Assembly (NCBI RefSeq): GCF_019925205.1
Contig: NC_083568.1
Location: 29,138,393 to 29,202,392, forward strand
Reading direction: 5' to 3'
DNA length: 64,000 bases
Source of the DNA: Metopolophium dirhodum
Taxonomy: Eukaryota > Arthropoda > Insecta > Hemiptera > Aphididae
Part shown: positions 1-12,315 of the stretch, piece after piece
Position numbering within the stretch: position 1 is the stretch's first letter
Layout of the letters: every line of letters begins with the position of its first letter
Notes under the pieces: generated by a model
Seen by the model: only the letters and a program-made list of their open reading frames with translations
What the model was told of the DNA's origin: nothing
Database searches by the model: none
Made by a program: the position numbers and the translations under genes

Positions 1-1225
1 GCACAAATGGGTGTCGGCTGGTACTGCAGCGGAGTAATATTATATTTCCCACGTCCCGTTCCGGTTTTATAGTGCGAATTTGGTAAAACACTACTCGGCC
101 AGTGTGTGTTGTGTGGGCCAAACAATGTCGATGGTGTATACGCATGGCTGTGAAAATAAACAGTCATATTATTATAATATAACAATGTAGTAGTACTGAA
201 ATATCTGTAGGCATTTTATTAAAAGAGAGGACATAGTATTATGAAGTTTTATAATGAGTAAAATGTATTCAATTTTGTAGGTACAATATTATTCGTACCC
301 ACCTAGTCTAATAGATTCTTGCCGATAAAGCGAACAATTTTGTTTAAGTACCAACATTTAACTATCCAATTTACCGTTATTTAAAATTACTATAATTTTT
401 TGAATATTAAAAGTCGTTGTCGTTGAAAGTAGAAAAGGTCCATATAGATCCACTCTGATGAGAAACTTCGGAAATGTTGTTATGTGTACGGTGTGTTGGT
501 GACCTACCTACAGGACATATTATACAATAATCAGTAATCAGTAATCACCAATCAATAACATTCTATCTCGCGGTGTATTCAATTTGAATTAGACGATAAA
601 TGTGTATAAAGTGATAGCCATACTAGTCATAGTGACATTCGAAATACACAATCGATGATCATTCGTTAAATTGTCATATTATGTAATATAAGATTTCATT
701 TCCTTTAAAAAATAGTTTATTTTGTTTGATTATGGCTGCATAATATAAATCGATCCAACAATAGAATCGGAGCCATGATATAGAATATTATACTTTAGTA
801 TGAATAGAGTATAATGATGGCATACTATTATGTACGTATACAGTAACTATCGTACTATTATTGTTGTGTAATTATATTTCTACATTAGATTAGGTGATAA
901 ATCAATATCTTTATATCATAGGTACCTTGAATGAATATTAAAAACTTGATTGAACACTGCATACCGATGTGGCTATATTTTTTAGATCTCGTGTATTAGG
1001 TTCTAAAAATGAATCGTTAATATTTTACGCTTTCGAAATAAACTGTATTCATAATAAACAATAATGCATTATACAATTGGTTTTATAAATAAAATTTCTA
1101 CCACCTTTGAGCAAAGCTCATGGTGGTAATCGGCTACCACTGAGTTCAATAATACAATTGTTGGTTTAAATAAAAGAGAAAAAATAGAATGTGTTGGAGA
1201 TACAGTTTTATTGATTCCTGAAATG

Positions 1226-1253
1226 AAATAATAATAATAATAATAATAATAAT
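1226..1253. repeat. (AAT)n microsatellite
   Basis: About nine trinucleotide units in A+T-rich DNA. Confidence 0.95.
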
Positions 1254-1833
1254 GAATAAGTATAATGAGTACCTGCCTCAAGTGTATTTATTATATTATA
1301 TAAAATAAATTAGTTTAATTACAAAATCAACTAAGCTTTTTGAGTAAATATATTTTTTGAACCAAGATCCTAACCTAACCCAGATTCCTGGTCTTTTAGT
1401 ACTTATACACTTTTTATAGTTTATAGTTGGATACAGCGTATGAAAATACATACATTTCTATATGTTTTTCGAAAATGCTGAGTAAATGTAGTTGCGGTGG
1501 TGACTGGTGGCGGTAGTGGTGGTGGGGGTGGCCGACGAATGTATGGATAGGATAGGTATGCGTATTCATTTTTTACGTATACAGCGCTGACTGCTGCTGA
1601 CCGATAAATCAACTTAACGGGCCATCAGACTTTTGTCAAAACGTCCGCCAGTAGTTTTGATAAGAATTCGCAGAGGAGAAAATAAGTTTGCCGTGTTTAT
1701 TAAACGTACACGCGCCCGCGGTGTATTTCTCGCAAAATGGCGTCGGATTATACGCCTCACTAGGCCCGAGACCAATTTGTAAAACGTCTGGCGCCGGTAA
1801 AAGTTATTATTCGTCTTGTGTTTGGGAGGAGTT

Positions 1834-1848
1834 GGGGGGGGGGGGGGG
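1834..1848. repeat. Homopolymer of 15 G
   Basis: An uninterrupted run of 15 G after 'gggaggagtt'. It could form a G-quadruplex with the nearby GGG, and is also prone to assembly error. Confidence 0.95.
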
Positions 1849-2608
1849 TGACTTTTATCTTGTCCGAAGTAGCTACAAATTTTACCTTTATTCCATATAC
1901 AGTTTACTTGTGTATATTATACACCAAAATATAGAATTTTTCTTTTCCGATTTGACTTTCCGACGATGTATACTGTGCGCATCATTTGCTAGAGATATAA
2001 TATTATCTATGGCTGTAGAGAAAATAAAAAGTCTGATACAACTAAGTTTTATTACCGCACGTGTGCAACTAAATGCGGCCCTTTATTATAATCGTGGTGT
2101 GCTAATACGCCTAATACACACATGCCATATGTACCATTGACATATTGATTATAATTATAACAAGTCCAAATGTAAAAAATATCAACAAATATATAGTAAT
2201 TAGAATAATGATTCTACTGAAAAATTCATATTTCGATACAGACCTGCGCGAGTATAATATTATAGGTTTACGTAAAAACTAAATACTGATTGTATTTCTA
2301 AAAACAATAATTTACTCATCGTACCTTAAGTAAAAAAACAGATTATAAAGTAGGAATGCAAAAAGATAAGTAATGATATTCATGCAATTCCGAATGTTAT
2401 ATAATCTTTGTTACCAGTGCGTTTATATTTGAATAATTATTTAATTTTATTGTCAACTATACAAAATTGTGATTTCGAATTTCATAAAAACTTTTTGAAT
2501 ATTTATTATTGTGCGTAAATTAGCATATTATTCATATACTCCCTGAAAGAATATTTTGTTATATTCTATAATAATTGTTTTTATTGGAAATTAAATGGTA
2601 AAAAAAAT

Positions 2609-4012
2609 GGGTAAGTGGATGTCGCTCTGCTGTACAGTAGGTTACAAGTGGGTCACTGTAATGTATGGTGTTAAATTTGAATTCAATGATATAATATCAT
2701 CGTATAAGAAAAACGATTCTAAGCGAAAACGGTCAGTCAGCCTATGATATTACCAAGTATATTTGATGATATTATTGTGAACAAAGTAATTTATAAATAA
2801 CCTATTTACGTGGAGCCTTGTTTTCAAATGTTCAATCCTTAGCTATAAAAGTTGAACATTTTATAAATTTTTAACTACAAAATAATTATTAAATTATAAA
2901 TTTGATAAATTTTGTCAAAATTTGAACTTTAAATGCTTATAAAAAAATTTTTTTAATATTTTTCAACTGCTATTAGAACGATATATCAGGAGCATTATAT
3001 TAAATTTTCACGCTTTTTTAACCAACAAATAAAATTTTATTGATATTTATAGAAAAAAAAAACTAAAAAAATTGAAAACTGACAATGTCCGTAAACAGCT
3101 CAAAAAGAGTCAAATTATTTTCAAAATTTTATCGTGTATAGAAAATGCTAACACAAACATTCAGTGAAATTTTTAGGTATCTACAGTCATACGTTTTTTA
3201 ATTACAACAAAATAAGAAAATCGTTACATGAGATATCGAATGAATATCAAATGTTGTAAAAATATGAATTTCAAACGCTCATAAAAATTTGATTTGACTT
3301 TCTTGTAGACATTTTTTTTTTTTTTGATAAAGGTTGACAAACTTATGGATAATCTTGTATTACATTTTCAAATCTTAAAAATCTTAGATTTAAAAAGAAA
3401 AATTTTTATGAATTCTCAACTCAAAATAATTTGCTAATTTTCGTTTAAATGCTTATAAATAAAAACTGTGACTGAGGATTTTTAATTTTTTTCATCTGCC
3501 TTTGAAACAATAACCAGGAGCCTTCTATTAAATTTTCAAGCTTTTTGACCCAACAGATAAAATTGTATTGATATTTATAGAAAAAAAAAACTAAAAAAAA
3601 ATGGAAACTGAAAATGTCCGTAAACAGCTCAAAATAAGTCGAAATAGTTGGAAAATGTTATGGTGTATAGAAAATGCTAATATAAAAATTCAGTCAAAAT
3701 TTCATGTATCTACATAACATTTCTTGTAATTTGTTTTAGAGTTGCACCAAAAACCAAAATCGATTTTCTCGAAAACAGATTTTGCGTAAAAATTCCCGTT
3801 TTTCCTTAATTTTTCTTTTGTTTTTCACGTCGCGTTTGTCAAATTTACTTTTGACCCCCTAAAGTACCAACTAGATTCACTTTCCTATCAAAAAAGTTAT
3901 TGTTGAAGAAAATCCAAGCACTTTTACTGTCCTAAAAGGTGATGACAGACACAAAAAAAACACACATCATTGTAAAATTAATACATTCATCGCTTCGCTC
4001 AGAATCTAAAAT
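2609..4012 (+). repeat. Interspersed repeat family 1, long copy with internal duplication
   Basis: The 5' marker is GTAAGTGGATGTCGCTCTGC, followed by palindromes TTGAATTCAA and ATGATATAATATCAT and then 'aaaacgattct(g/a)agcg'. The 3' marker is CGCTTCGCTCAGAATCT. 'gattctgagcg' near the 5' part and 'cgctcagaatc' at the 3' end are inverted relative to each other. This copy is about 1.4 kb because a unit of about 520 bases is tandemly duplicated (compare 2937-3195 with 3453-3715, shared 'aatgtccgtaaacagctcaa'). No coding frame. I cannot assign a superfamily. Confidence 0.8.
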
Positions 4013-5282
4013 ACAATTCTTAAGTTTATGCTTTCGCTGGCATTTTTTCTAAAGTTTTCAGTGGTTGTTGATTGTTTCATTTTTCGTTAACATAGACAAA
4101 ATATAGAACACATCGAAATTTATCAGCTTACAGATTTAATTTCTGAACTTTAAGGTTAATTTTTTGATTACTGTCTGCCCGAGAAAATGTTCACAGATAG
4201 ACTAGGTAGGTACCTAATAAATAAAACATTTTGGGATTAGTGGAGATACGAATAAATACATGGCATACCTATCTAATATATTAGGTACTGAATTCACTGT
4301 TTTACTAAACAGTATAGATGCAGTAATCTGGATATGAAATTTCAAAATTGTTTGTTTCCCAATAATGTCTTAATTTTATAATTTCATGTTTTATAGAAAT
4401 TAGAAACTATAAAATATGACTGCTCTTCAAGTATAGATTAAGTTATTTATTTAAAGCTATAAGTATTAAAGTTGCATTATTATAATATAAATAATATTAT
4501 ATATTTATATTGAATTACATAATGGATGTAAAATCGCAAAATATTCAAAATATTTAAAACCATTAATATTTGATAAATATTATGAACATATTTTATTAGA
4601 TGTTACTATGTTAGTTAAAAAAAAATAAATATTTTTCGATATCTTGTGACTACTAATAATAATTTTGATAGTGTGTTTTGTGTGTATTTTATCTGGAAAC
4701 TACTTTTTGGGGCGGCGATGATTCTTTAAAAGTTTCATTGTAATTTATTATTTATTGATTGGGAAATGGACACAGCTGGTACTTATAGAGTTGTCAGAAT
4801 TGAAAAATTTACATTAGTGAGAAACAATAAAAAAAACTGTAAAAAAAGTCAATGAGATTGTTTGTTTATTTGTCATGAAGTTGATTATTTGTACTAAAAA
4901 AACTTTTTAGAAACATAAAATTAGTTTTAAACATTTCGTATATTCGATTTAACACTGTGTATAAATTTAACTTACAATTAAAATTATTTAGTTTTAATAG
5001 GTTTTTATTAAACATTTCAACACTTACCTACTATAAATTATGAAATAACCAAGTAGTTAGCAGGAATTAATTTTATATTATCAATTGTAATTAAAATTAA
5101 GCTATAGATATTGTTATTGAAACTATTAATTTTTGCTATTGGTTATTTATATTTTCACTACAAAATGTATAAACTTTTAAATGTAATAAAAAAAGTGCGT
5201 GTTGTGAGTACACGTGGATGAAGTGAAACTTCTTTCAGTCATTCAACTGATAGGATATTAAGTTTGTATTGAAATAAAATAT
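4013..5282. other. A+T-rich non-coding stretch
   Basis: I see no frame, transposon end or structured repeat between the first two family-1 copies. Confidence 0.7.
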
Positions 5283-5790
5283 AAAAAGGTATGCAAGTGT
5301 GTGTCACTCTGCCATACAGTAGGTTACAAATGGTAACTGTAATGGATGGTTGTCAATTTGAATCCAATGATATAATATCATAGTATACGAAAAACGATTC
5401 TGAGCAAAGACGGTCAGTTAGCCAATGGTATATTATTAGTTATTACAAAGTATATTTAATAATATTATTGTAATTAAAGTAATTTATTAGTAACTTTCTT
5501 TTACATTTTCAATCCTTAGCTATAAAAGTTGAACATTATATAAATTTTTAATATAAAAATCATTTTTTAATTTTTAATTTGATACATTTTGCCAAAATTC
5601 AAACTTTAAATGATTATAAAAAAAAAATAGGCGCTTTGGAAACTACTGTGAATTTTAATTTTTGACTTCCCAAATGCACTAACTAGATTCACTTTTCCAT
5701 CGAACAAGATACTAAGTTGAAAATCAAAGCATTATTAGGATACTTATCGTGTACACAGACACAAATAATAAAAATTTTAAAGTGTGTCGG
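5283..5790 (+). repeat. Repeat family 1, diverged copy
   Basis: Shares 'tctgccatacagtaggttac', 'aatccaatgatataatatca' and 'acgaaaaacgattctgagca' with the other copies. Its 3' part is disrupted, with the hAT element inserted at 5812. Confidence 0.75.
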
Positions 5791-5811
5791 AGGACACGTA
5801 GCCCCTGTGGC

Positions 5812-6569
5812 CAAGACCGGCTCAAGCGAAAATCGTGAACTAGGCAAAATAAAATTTTGCCACCCTTAACAATAGAATATTAATTATTATCAGTATTTTG
5901 AAAATGCCGCTCTCTTACTAAAGTGCAGCATAAGTGCCGCCGCCCTAGGCGTGGGCCTATTTCGACGGGCGGCCCCCTTTTCGGCCAAAATGTACCCTTC
6001 CCTTTTCGGCCAAAACTTACCGTTCCCTTTTCGGCCAGCACTTAACCTAACCTAACCTAACCAGTTTTCTTTAAAATGTACAATTGTAACAACTGAACTT
6101 AACAATTTTTATATTTAATTAAATATGATTGTATCCAAAAATGTGATTTTTTTTAAACATTATTACCTACAACTGTAAAAAAACTGAAAAAATAAAACAA
6201 TTGGTAATAAACTGTTATAACATATTATTATTACAATTGATTATATTATATTAGTATTTATAATCAATGTTATTACTTACATTAATCGAATAAAAATTAA
6301 TTGTTAGTTTATTTGAATTTAAGCTAATAATATGTTAAACCATTTTATTGCCAAGTGTTTTATTTTATTATTTTTTCACTCTGTTGGAGGTAAGAATGTT
6401 TATCGAAAAATCACATTTTCGGATACAATCATATTTAATTAAATATAAAAATTGTTAAGTTCAGTTGTTATAATTGTAAAAAGAACAGTATGTTTTGGCC
6501 GAAAAGAGTAGGGTACATTTTGGCCGAAAACGGTGACGCCCATGTCGCCTACCCCTTGAGCCGGGCCTG
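5812..6569. mobile_element. Non-autonomous hAT-type element, perfect 8-bp TSD, with inner insert
   Basis: The element starts CAAGACCGGCTCAAG and ends CTTGAGCCGGGCCTG, which are imperfect terminal inverted repeats. It is flanked by an identical 8-bp target-site duplication, CCTGTGGC, at 5804-5811 and 6570-6577. Eight-base duplications and CA..TG ends are diagnostic of the hAT superfamily. There is no transposase frame. A second inverted-repeat unit (about 5971-6532) sits inside it, and the host site itself lies in or next to a copy of the 'gtaagtggatgtcgctctgc' family (5283-about 5790). This gives at least two or three layers of insertion. Confidence 0.85.
5971..6532. mobile_element. Inner inverted-repeat element with 'ttttcggcca' repeats
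   Basis: The left arm (about 5971-6160) and right arm (about 6405-6532) are inverted copies: cccttttcggccaaaatg on the left matches cattttggccgaaaacgg on the right. The shared sequence continues through 'caactgaacttaacaatttt' and 'aaatatgattgtatcc'. The left arm holds three tandem versions of 'ccttttcggcca', the right arm two. The left arm also carries three CCTAA units (6046-6060) that the right arm lacks. No coding frame spans it. Exact ends are uncertain because it sits inside the hAT element. Confidence 0.6.
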
Positions 6570-6577
6570 CCTGTGGC

Positions 6578-8296
6578 TTCCCCCACAGTAATAAAACCTA
6601 CTAAAATGACCTCAGAATGTCGAAACCTTATCTTAATTGTTAAAAAAAAAATAAAATTATTCACAACTTAGCATCGGTATGATAATCCAATGACTGACAG
6701 ACACGACCACACAATATTTTTCCTTTGACGGCGGCAGCTGTATACAAAATTAATTTACTTGGTACCTAGTGAGGAGTGCATACGCATGGACAATAATGTA
6801 ACAATAATCAAATCAATAAAGGGCCTTTGCAACAAGTAACAAACAGCCAAGTTCGTAATATTTAAATTGTCCAGGGCAACCATTTCAAAATTCGTTATCC
6901 CGTTTATCACCACAGAAAAAAATTACCTCATGAAAAAATAATCGGATTTATAGTTTATACATAGATATCTACATGCATACGTATATATATATATACATTA
7001 TATATTATCGATGTATTTATATGGTTGTTGTTCCAATATAAAGTTATTTCTTCCATGAAATCTTTTTCATGGAAAAGTCAATTTCGGAAATAATGTTACA
7101 CTCATTTTCGGCGTATAGACCTTATACTAGGTAGTCCGCCCTCCGTGAAAAAGTTTCACTTCAATATTGGTGACCTTTAGTTCGTTAATTGTTTACATTT
7201 ATTTATTTGGATACGTTAAATTTTAAAATAAATTACAAAAATAAGCTTTGAAACCTTTTTAAAATCATATTTAAATAATAATAGTTATTTTAATATAATA
7301 TAATAACCCACATCCGCGGTGAGTAAAATGTTTTTGATCTAATTATATTATTTATAATATAAAGTGCATAATAGATATAGCGTAATATCAGATATCAGAT
7401 ACCTTAAATAATATACAATATAACTTTATTTTTTCGATATTCTACGTCAAAGTGAAATGCTCTAAACGTCTAAACTAAAAAAAATATATACCTATAGGTT
7501 ACAAATTAAAATGCCATTATAATCTTTCATTATTAAAATAAAAGTAGATTTGATAATAATATATTATAATAGAAATTTATTACGCAATGTAATAGATTGT
7601 TGAATGTTTTGGACATAATATTATCATTCCGTTGGCCACATTAGCCTGAAAAATAGTTAATAAATATATTTTTTAATTGACAGTGAATAAAGCCACCACT
7701 TAAATTAAACAAATAAATATCACGGTCAATCTGACGGTTAAAACGTCAATATAATATTATCTTTATATTTATTTTCGAACACGTATTATACCGTCGATAG
7801 TCGGCATTTTATTTAAAAAGAACGCTTCAATAAATACAAACGCGACTAATGATTAAATAACATTTATAATTGCTTTTAATCAATTCACTGTGATATTTTT
7901 TGCAACAATGTATTTATAAATACATATAAATATATAATATATACATGTACATACCGTATAGGATTTGGAATGTATATTAATTATTAATAATATTAGAGAG
8001 AAAAAACACATTTGTATCAACCGAATAATTGGTTCCAATATACTCATATACTCATATCCATGTAATTTATTATCTTATTGGTATTAATACCTACCTATTG
8101 GCTACTAAACTATATTATAGAGCTGACATTTAATAGAGAAACAGCGAAATCGCTAAAAAATTAAAAACCATTTTGAACTGTAAATTTATTGCATTCTATT
8201 TTGAGCGAATTTGTTTTTATCTTCACTTTGAGAGGTATCTGTTTGCTACTTGATATAATTAATTATTAGACTATAATATCGGTTATTGGTCTAAAC
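6578..8296. other. A+T-rich non-coding stretch
   Basis: No gene seen. A short hairpin (TTCCATGAAA and TTTCATGGAA, 7051-7074) is the only structure noted. Confidence 0.7.
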
Positions 8297-9414
8297 CAGG
8301 GGCGTATATAGGATTTTCTTGAGGAGGGGGATATCAAAATTTTTTAGTGTTGATGCAACCTTTTGTTAGTTACTCCATGTAAGGCTAACAATAAAAACAA
8401 TAATATTGATTTTAATTTTACTCTGTTTTATTAATTTATAAAATAAACTCTAGTTTTCTGTTTTTTAAGCACAACTCATCAATTACTTCATCTGTTGTAA
8501 TTTCGACCTCTCTGTGACAAGAAAGCATGAATATTTATATTAGCATTTTCTATACACCATAAAATGTTGAAAATATTTTGACTCTTTTTGAGCTGTTTAC
8601 GGACATTGTCAGTTTTCAATTTTTTTAGTTTTTTTTTCTATAATTATCAATAAATTTTTATTTGTTGGGTAAAAAAGCGTGAAAATTTAATATAAGGCTC
8701 CTGATATATCGTTCTAATAGCAGTTGAAAAATATTAAAAATACATAGGCACAATTTTTTTTTATAAGCATTTAAAGTTCAAATTTTGACAACATTTAACA
8801 AATTTATAATTTATTAATTATTTGGTGGTTAAAAATGTATACATGTATACATTTTTAACTTTTATGGCTAAGGGTTGAAAATTTAAAACAAGGCTCCACG
8901 TAAATAGGTTATATATAAATTACTTTATTCACAATAATATCATCAAATATACTTGGTAAAATCATAGGCTGACTCGTTTTCCCTCAGAATCGTTTTTCTT
9001 ATACAATGATATTATATCATTGAATTCAAATTTAACACCATCCATTACAGTGACCCACTTGTAACCTACTGTACAGCAGAGCAACATCCACTTATCCACC
9101 TTTTTTAATATTTATTTTAAAATTTACGAATTCCTTATCGTTTTCTGTCCGCTGTCGCAATTAGTTTCGTGTTCTACGTATATAACAGTATAATAGGTTA
9201 GGTACTAGCGGGTTTTACCCGACTTCTCTCGAATATAGTCCTATTTTAATTTTGTTGTTATTGTTGGGTAATATCACTCGCAGCCCACAGGATAACAAAA
9301 TTATAAAATATAAATAGCAACAGTACTGCAGCTTAAACTTTATACCTAAACTAAAAAAAAAGGTCAAGGGAGGGGATCTATCCCCCATATCCCCCCCCCA
9401 TAAATACGTCACTG
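8297..9414. mobile_element. Non-autonomous hAT-type element, perfect 8-bp TSD, with nested repeat
   Basis: Ends are CAGGGGCGTATATAGG and ATAAATACGTCACTG, imperfect inverted repeats. The 8-bp duplication GTCTAAAC is identical at 8289-8296 and 9415-9422, so both ends are fixed to the base. No transposase is encoded. The middle (8536-9100) is a minus-strand copy of the window's most common repeat family, so that family either inserted here or is carried as internal cargo. Confidence 0.87.
8536..9100 (-). repeat. Repeat family 1, copy nested in hAT element
   Basis: Minus-strand copy. It starts at 9100 with 'ggtggataagtggatg', runs through the two palindromes and ends near 8536 within 'aaaatgctaatataaa', so the 3' terminus with 'cgctcagaatct' is missing. 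Confidence 0.8.
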
Positions 9415-9422
9415 GTCTAAAC

Positions 9423-12307
9423 AATGATCTTTTAATTCTTTAAAAACAAATTTATTAAGGATGCCAAAAGCTCACATCAACATCTGATTATTATTGTAAT
9501 ACACAACCTACTTATATGTTATATGTATTTATTTTAATGTAAGTAAGTGGATCAGTATAGTAATATTGAAACGCATTTATAAAATAAGTGTTATTAATCA
9601 ATGTGTTTCATTGTTTTGTGTTTCAGGTAATTACATTTTGAATATTTTTTTTTCAAGTTCCTGTATGCATATTTGAATACCTACACCTATATAATGTGCG
9701 TCAGTGGTAAGTGTTTGGAAATATATCTATTAAAGATTAATTGAATGCACATATTGCGTATTAAATATTGTTACTATAATTATATTACTAAGATAGGGAA
9801 AAATGTTTAAAAATATTTAAAATATATACCATTATATGTTATACATAGTAGTTATTAAGCACAGATACATATTTTGGGAACTATTATTAAATGTATATAA
9901 ATATATAATACTAGGTACCTATGTCTAACGATATAGTATTAATTGAACTACTTCAAGTGAATTAATTACCTATTATTAAATGGAAGTTTGAAATACATTT
10001 CTGTGAACTGATATGTTTATTTTTACCAAATTTAAAACACTATTACGCCGATTTGTTATATATTGTACATCGATATTAGTATTACGAAGCAATATTTTTA
10101 TTTCACGTAATGGATAATGCAGTGTAGTAAACGATCAGTTGTAAAATAAAATTTTTTATTAAATTAATGTATACATATTTATAGGAGATACAGAATATTA
10201 GAATGTCGATTGTATAATAAACTATATTTTAGTTTTTTATTTGTTAATATTTAATAACCAATTAGTTGAAATCGTAAAATTTAATAGTGGGTTATAGTAT
10301 ACCTAGTGTTTCGTTACTAAGTATTTACTTTTTAATTTATATTGTAATATAAAAAATACATTTTGCCATCATATAATACCATTATACACCAAACCAAGTG
10401 AGCAGTCAAGCAAATACAATATTTGTTAATAAAATCAGTATAATCAGTATAATCATTATATTATTAGTCTAAGTGTACCTTTATGCATTTCGGAAATTGA
10501 CTAGTTAGTACTATCTATACTCATTGACCATTGCTATAAGTCATTTATTTTATATCAAAACATAATTTTACATGCCTATATTATACTGTTTTTGGCGTCA
10601 TTCGTGACCAACCAGTATAATAATTACATTAGTCCATCGTTCATATACATATACATAGTTTTCAAAATAATATAATACCTAACAACATAATGAACCACCA
10701 CATTTTTTTTGTTTGTATTGTTTATTCGGATAAAGTATTAACAAAAAAAAAAAAACCATATAAAATATAAATCAAGATTTTTTCATGGGTCGGTTGGCGG
10801 TTGAACTCGTATATATTCCCAGAATACCTGTCATATTAATACAATAATTCTTCCAGAAAAAAAAATTAAAATACTTGCTCCGTGGAGCTCACCTATTTAC
10901 CATTTATCGATTCTTGAAATGATTCACCGAGACACTGTGGGTCTCTACAGCGGACAATGCGCAAAAAGGTTAACCGGAGAATGAAAAAAAAAAAAACAAT
11001 ATCGAGACAAAAAATCTTGACGATATTTTATTTTTTTTTTTCTCGCGTTGTACTCCGGAGTCATTTAAATGTAAATTATTTCTATTGAAATGAATACAAA
11101 CGGGGTTTTCGAAAAAAGAAAATGTAAAGAGAAAAAAAACAAATCTCATTTTAATTAGGGAGTATTATTATCAATTATTCTTTAAATTCCTTTTACACGT
11201 CATAACTCATAATATTTATATTATCCGTTCCTTGGTGTTGTATACTATGAACCACGAAGTTAATGAAATAGGACCGTTCTAAGATTTTCCACTGAAAATG
11301 GGAAATACACCAGTATGATACACCTATTACCTATACCTACATTTTGTATATTAACCTACATTTTGTAATATTTGGTATGTATGGAAATATATATTATATT
11401 TTAAAAGGTACCGTGTTCTCATTGCAGAGTGCTGTAAAGTGTTTCATATCAAAAATTGAAAAGGCTCTGTAATATTTTGTTTAAGCGTAAAATACAAATC
11501 GAATTTAAATTGAATCGATCAACGTTAATATTTTGACTTTTATTTGCGTAAATCATTTTAAATTTGTATTTTTTTTTTCCAATATTCCGTTCTGACACAC
11601 GATGATTGTTTTCATATATGCGTCATGCATCAACTATACACTATAACCACTCGTCAGGAGTCCACCAACATTCTGCTTCTCCAAATACTATATCTAGTCT
11701 CAAAATATGTGTCTATATTTTATTGTAATCTTGTTTTGTGTAAAATTATTTATAAAATAAAATGAATATTTATTACATATTGTAATAACTCATAAAGTCG
11801 TAACTGTAATTTTTTTTTCTAGTTTTCTAGTAGTTGCCACTTGCCGTACCCACTAATTATATTCATTGTAATAAAAACTACAACTATATTTCACATTCCT
11901 AATGGATAGATTATCAGCTATTTGTGCTAAATATTTTTTCGACTAATACAAAACGACGTGTATAATATTAAAAACAACGCTGACCCACTACATTTTCAAT
12001 TTATTGTAACACAACACTCGCACCGCTACCACCAACCACTCCATGGTATCTGGGTTGATTCTTTATTCGATAATGCGTGGCCCACCGACCAACATCGTGC
12101 TATAGTTATTTCTTTGACAAGTCATAAATATTCAGTAACACTAAATAACTAAATAAATTGTGAGTATATTCAATAATATTTCTATTGCAGTGATGGAAAT
12201 CGATCATTAATTCGTCGTATATATTTCAGTAGAAGGACATTCAGAGGAAAAGAAAAATATATAGTATATAATAAATAAATAAAATATTATTCATAACCAG
12301 CAGTGGC
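9423..12307. other. A+T-rich non-coding stretch
   Basis: No gene or dated transposon seen. Contains poly-A and poly-T runs near 10980-11040 and many short 'ataatatt' motifs. Confidence 0.7.
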
Positions 12308-12315
12308 GTTTAAAA

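Larger units (their letters stand above)
1..2608. other. Non-coding, mostly A+T-rich
   Basis: No credible gene. It holds the (AAT)n and poly-G tracts and a slightly more CpG-rich patch at about 1490-1820. The long frame at 1688-2140 depends on a non-ATG start and runs through the poly-G, so I do not call it. Confidence 0.7.

Noticed and set aside
1688..2140. 150-codon open frame
   Set aside because: It relies on a non-ATG start, translates the poly-G run as Gly repeats, has no domain and lies in A+T-rich DNA with no splice signals I trust.
6046..6062. Telomere or true interstitial telomeric array
   Set aside because: Only three CCTAA units, within one arm of a transposable element.
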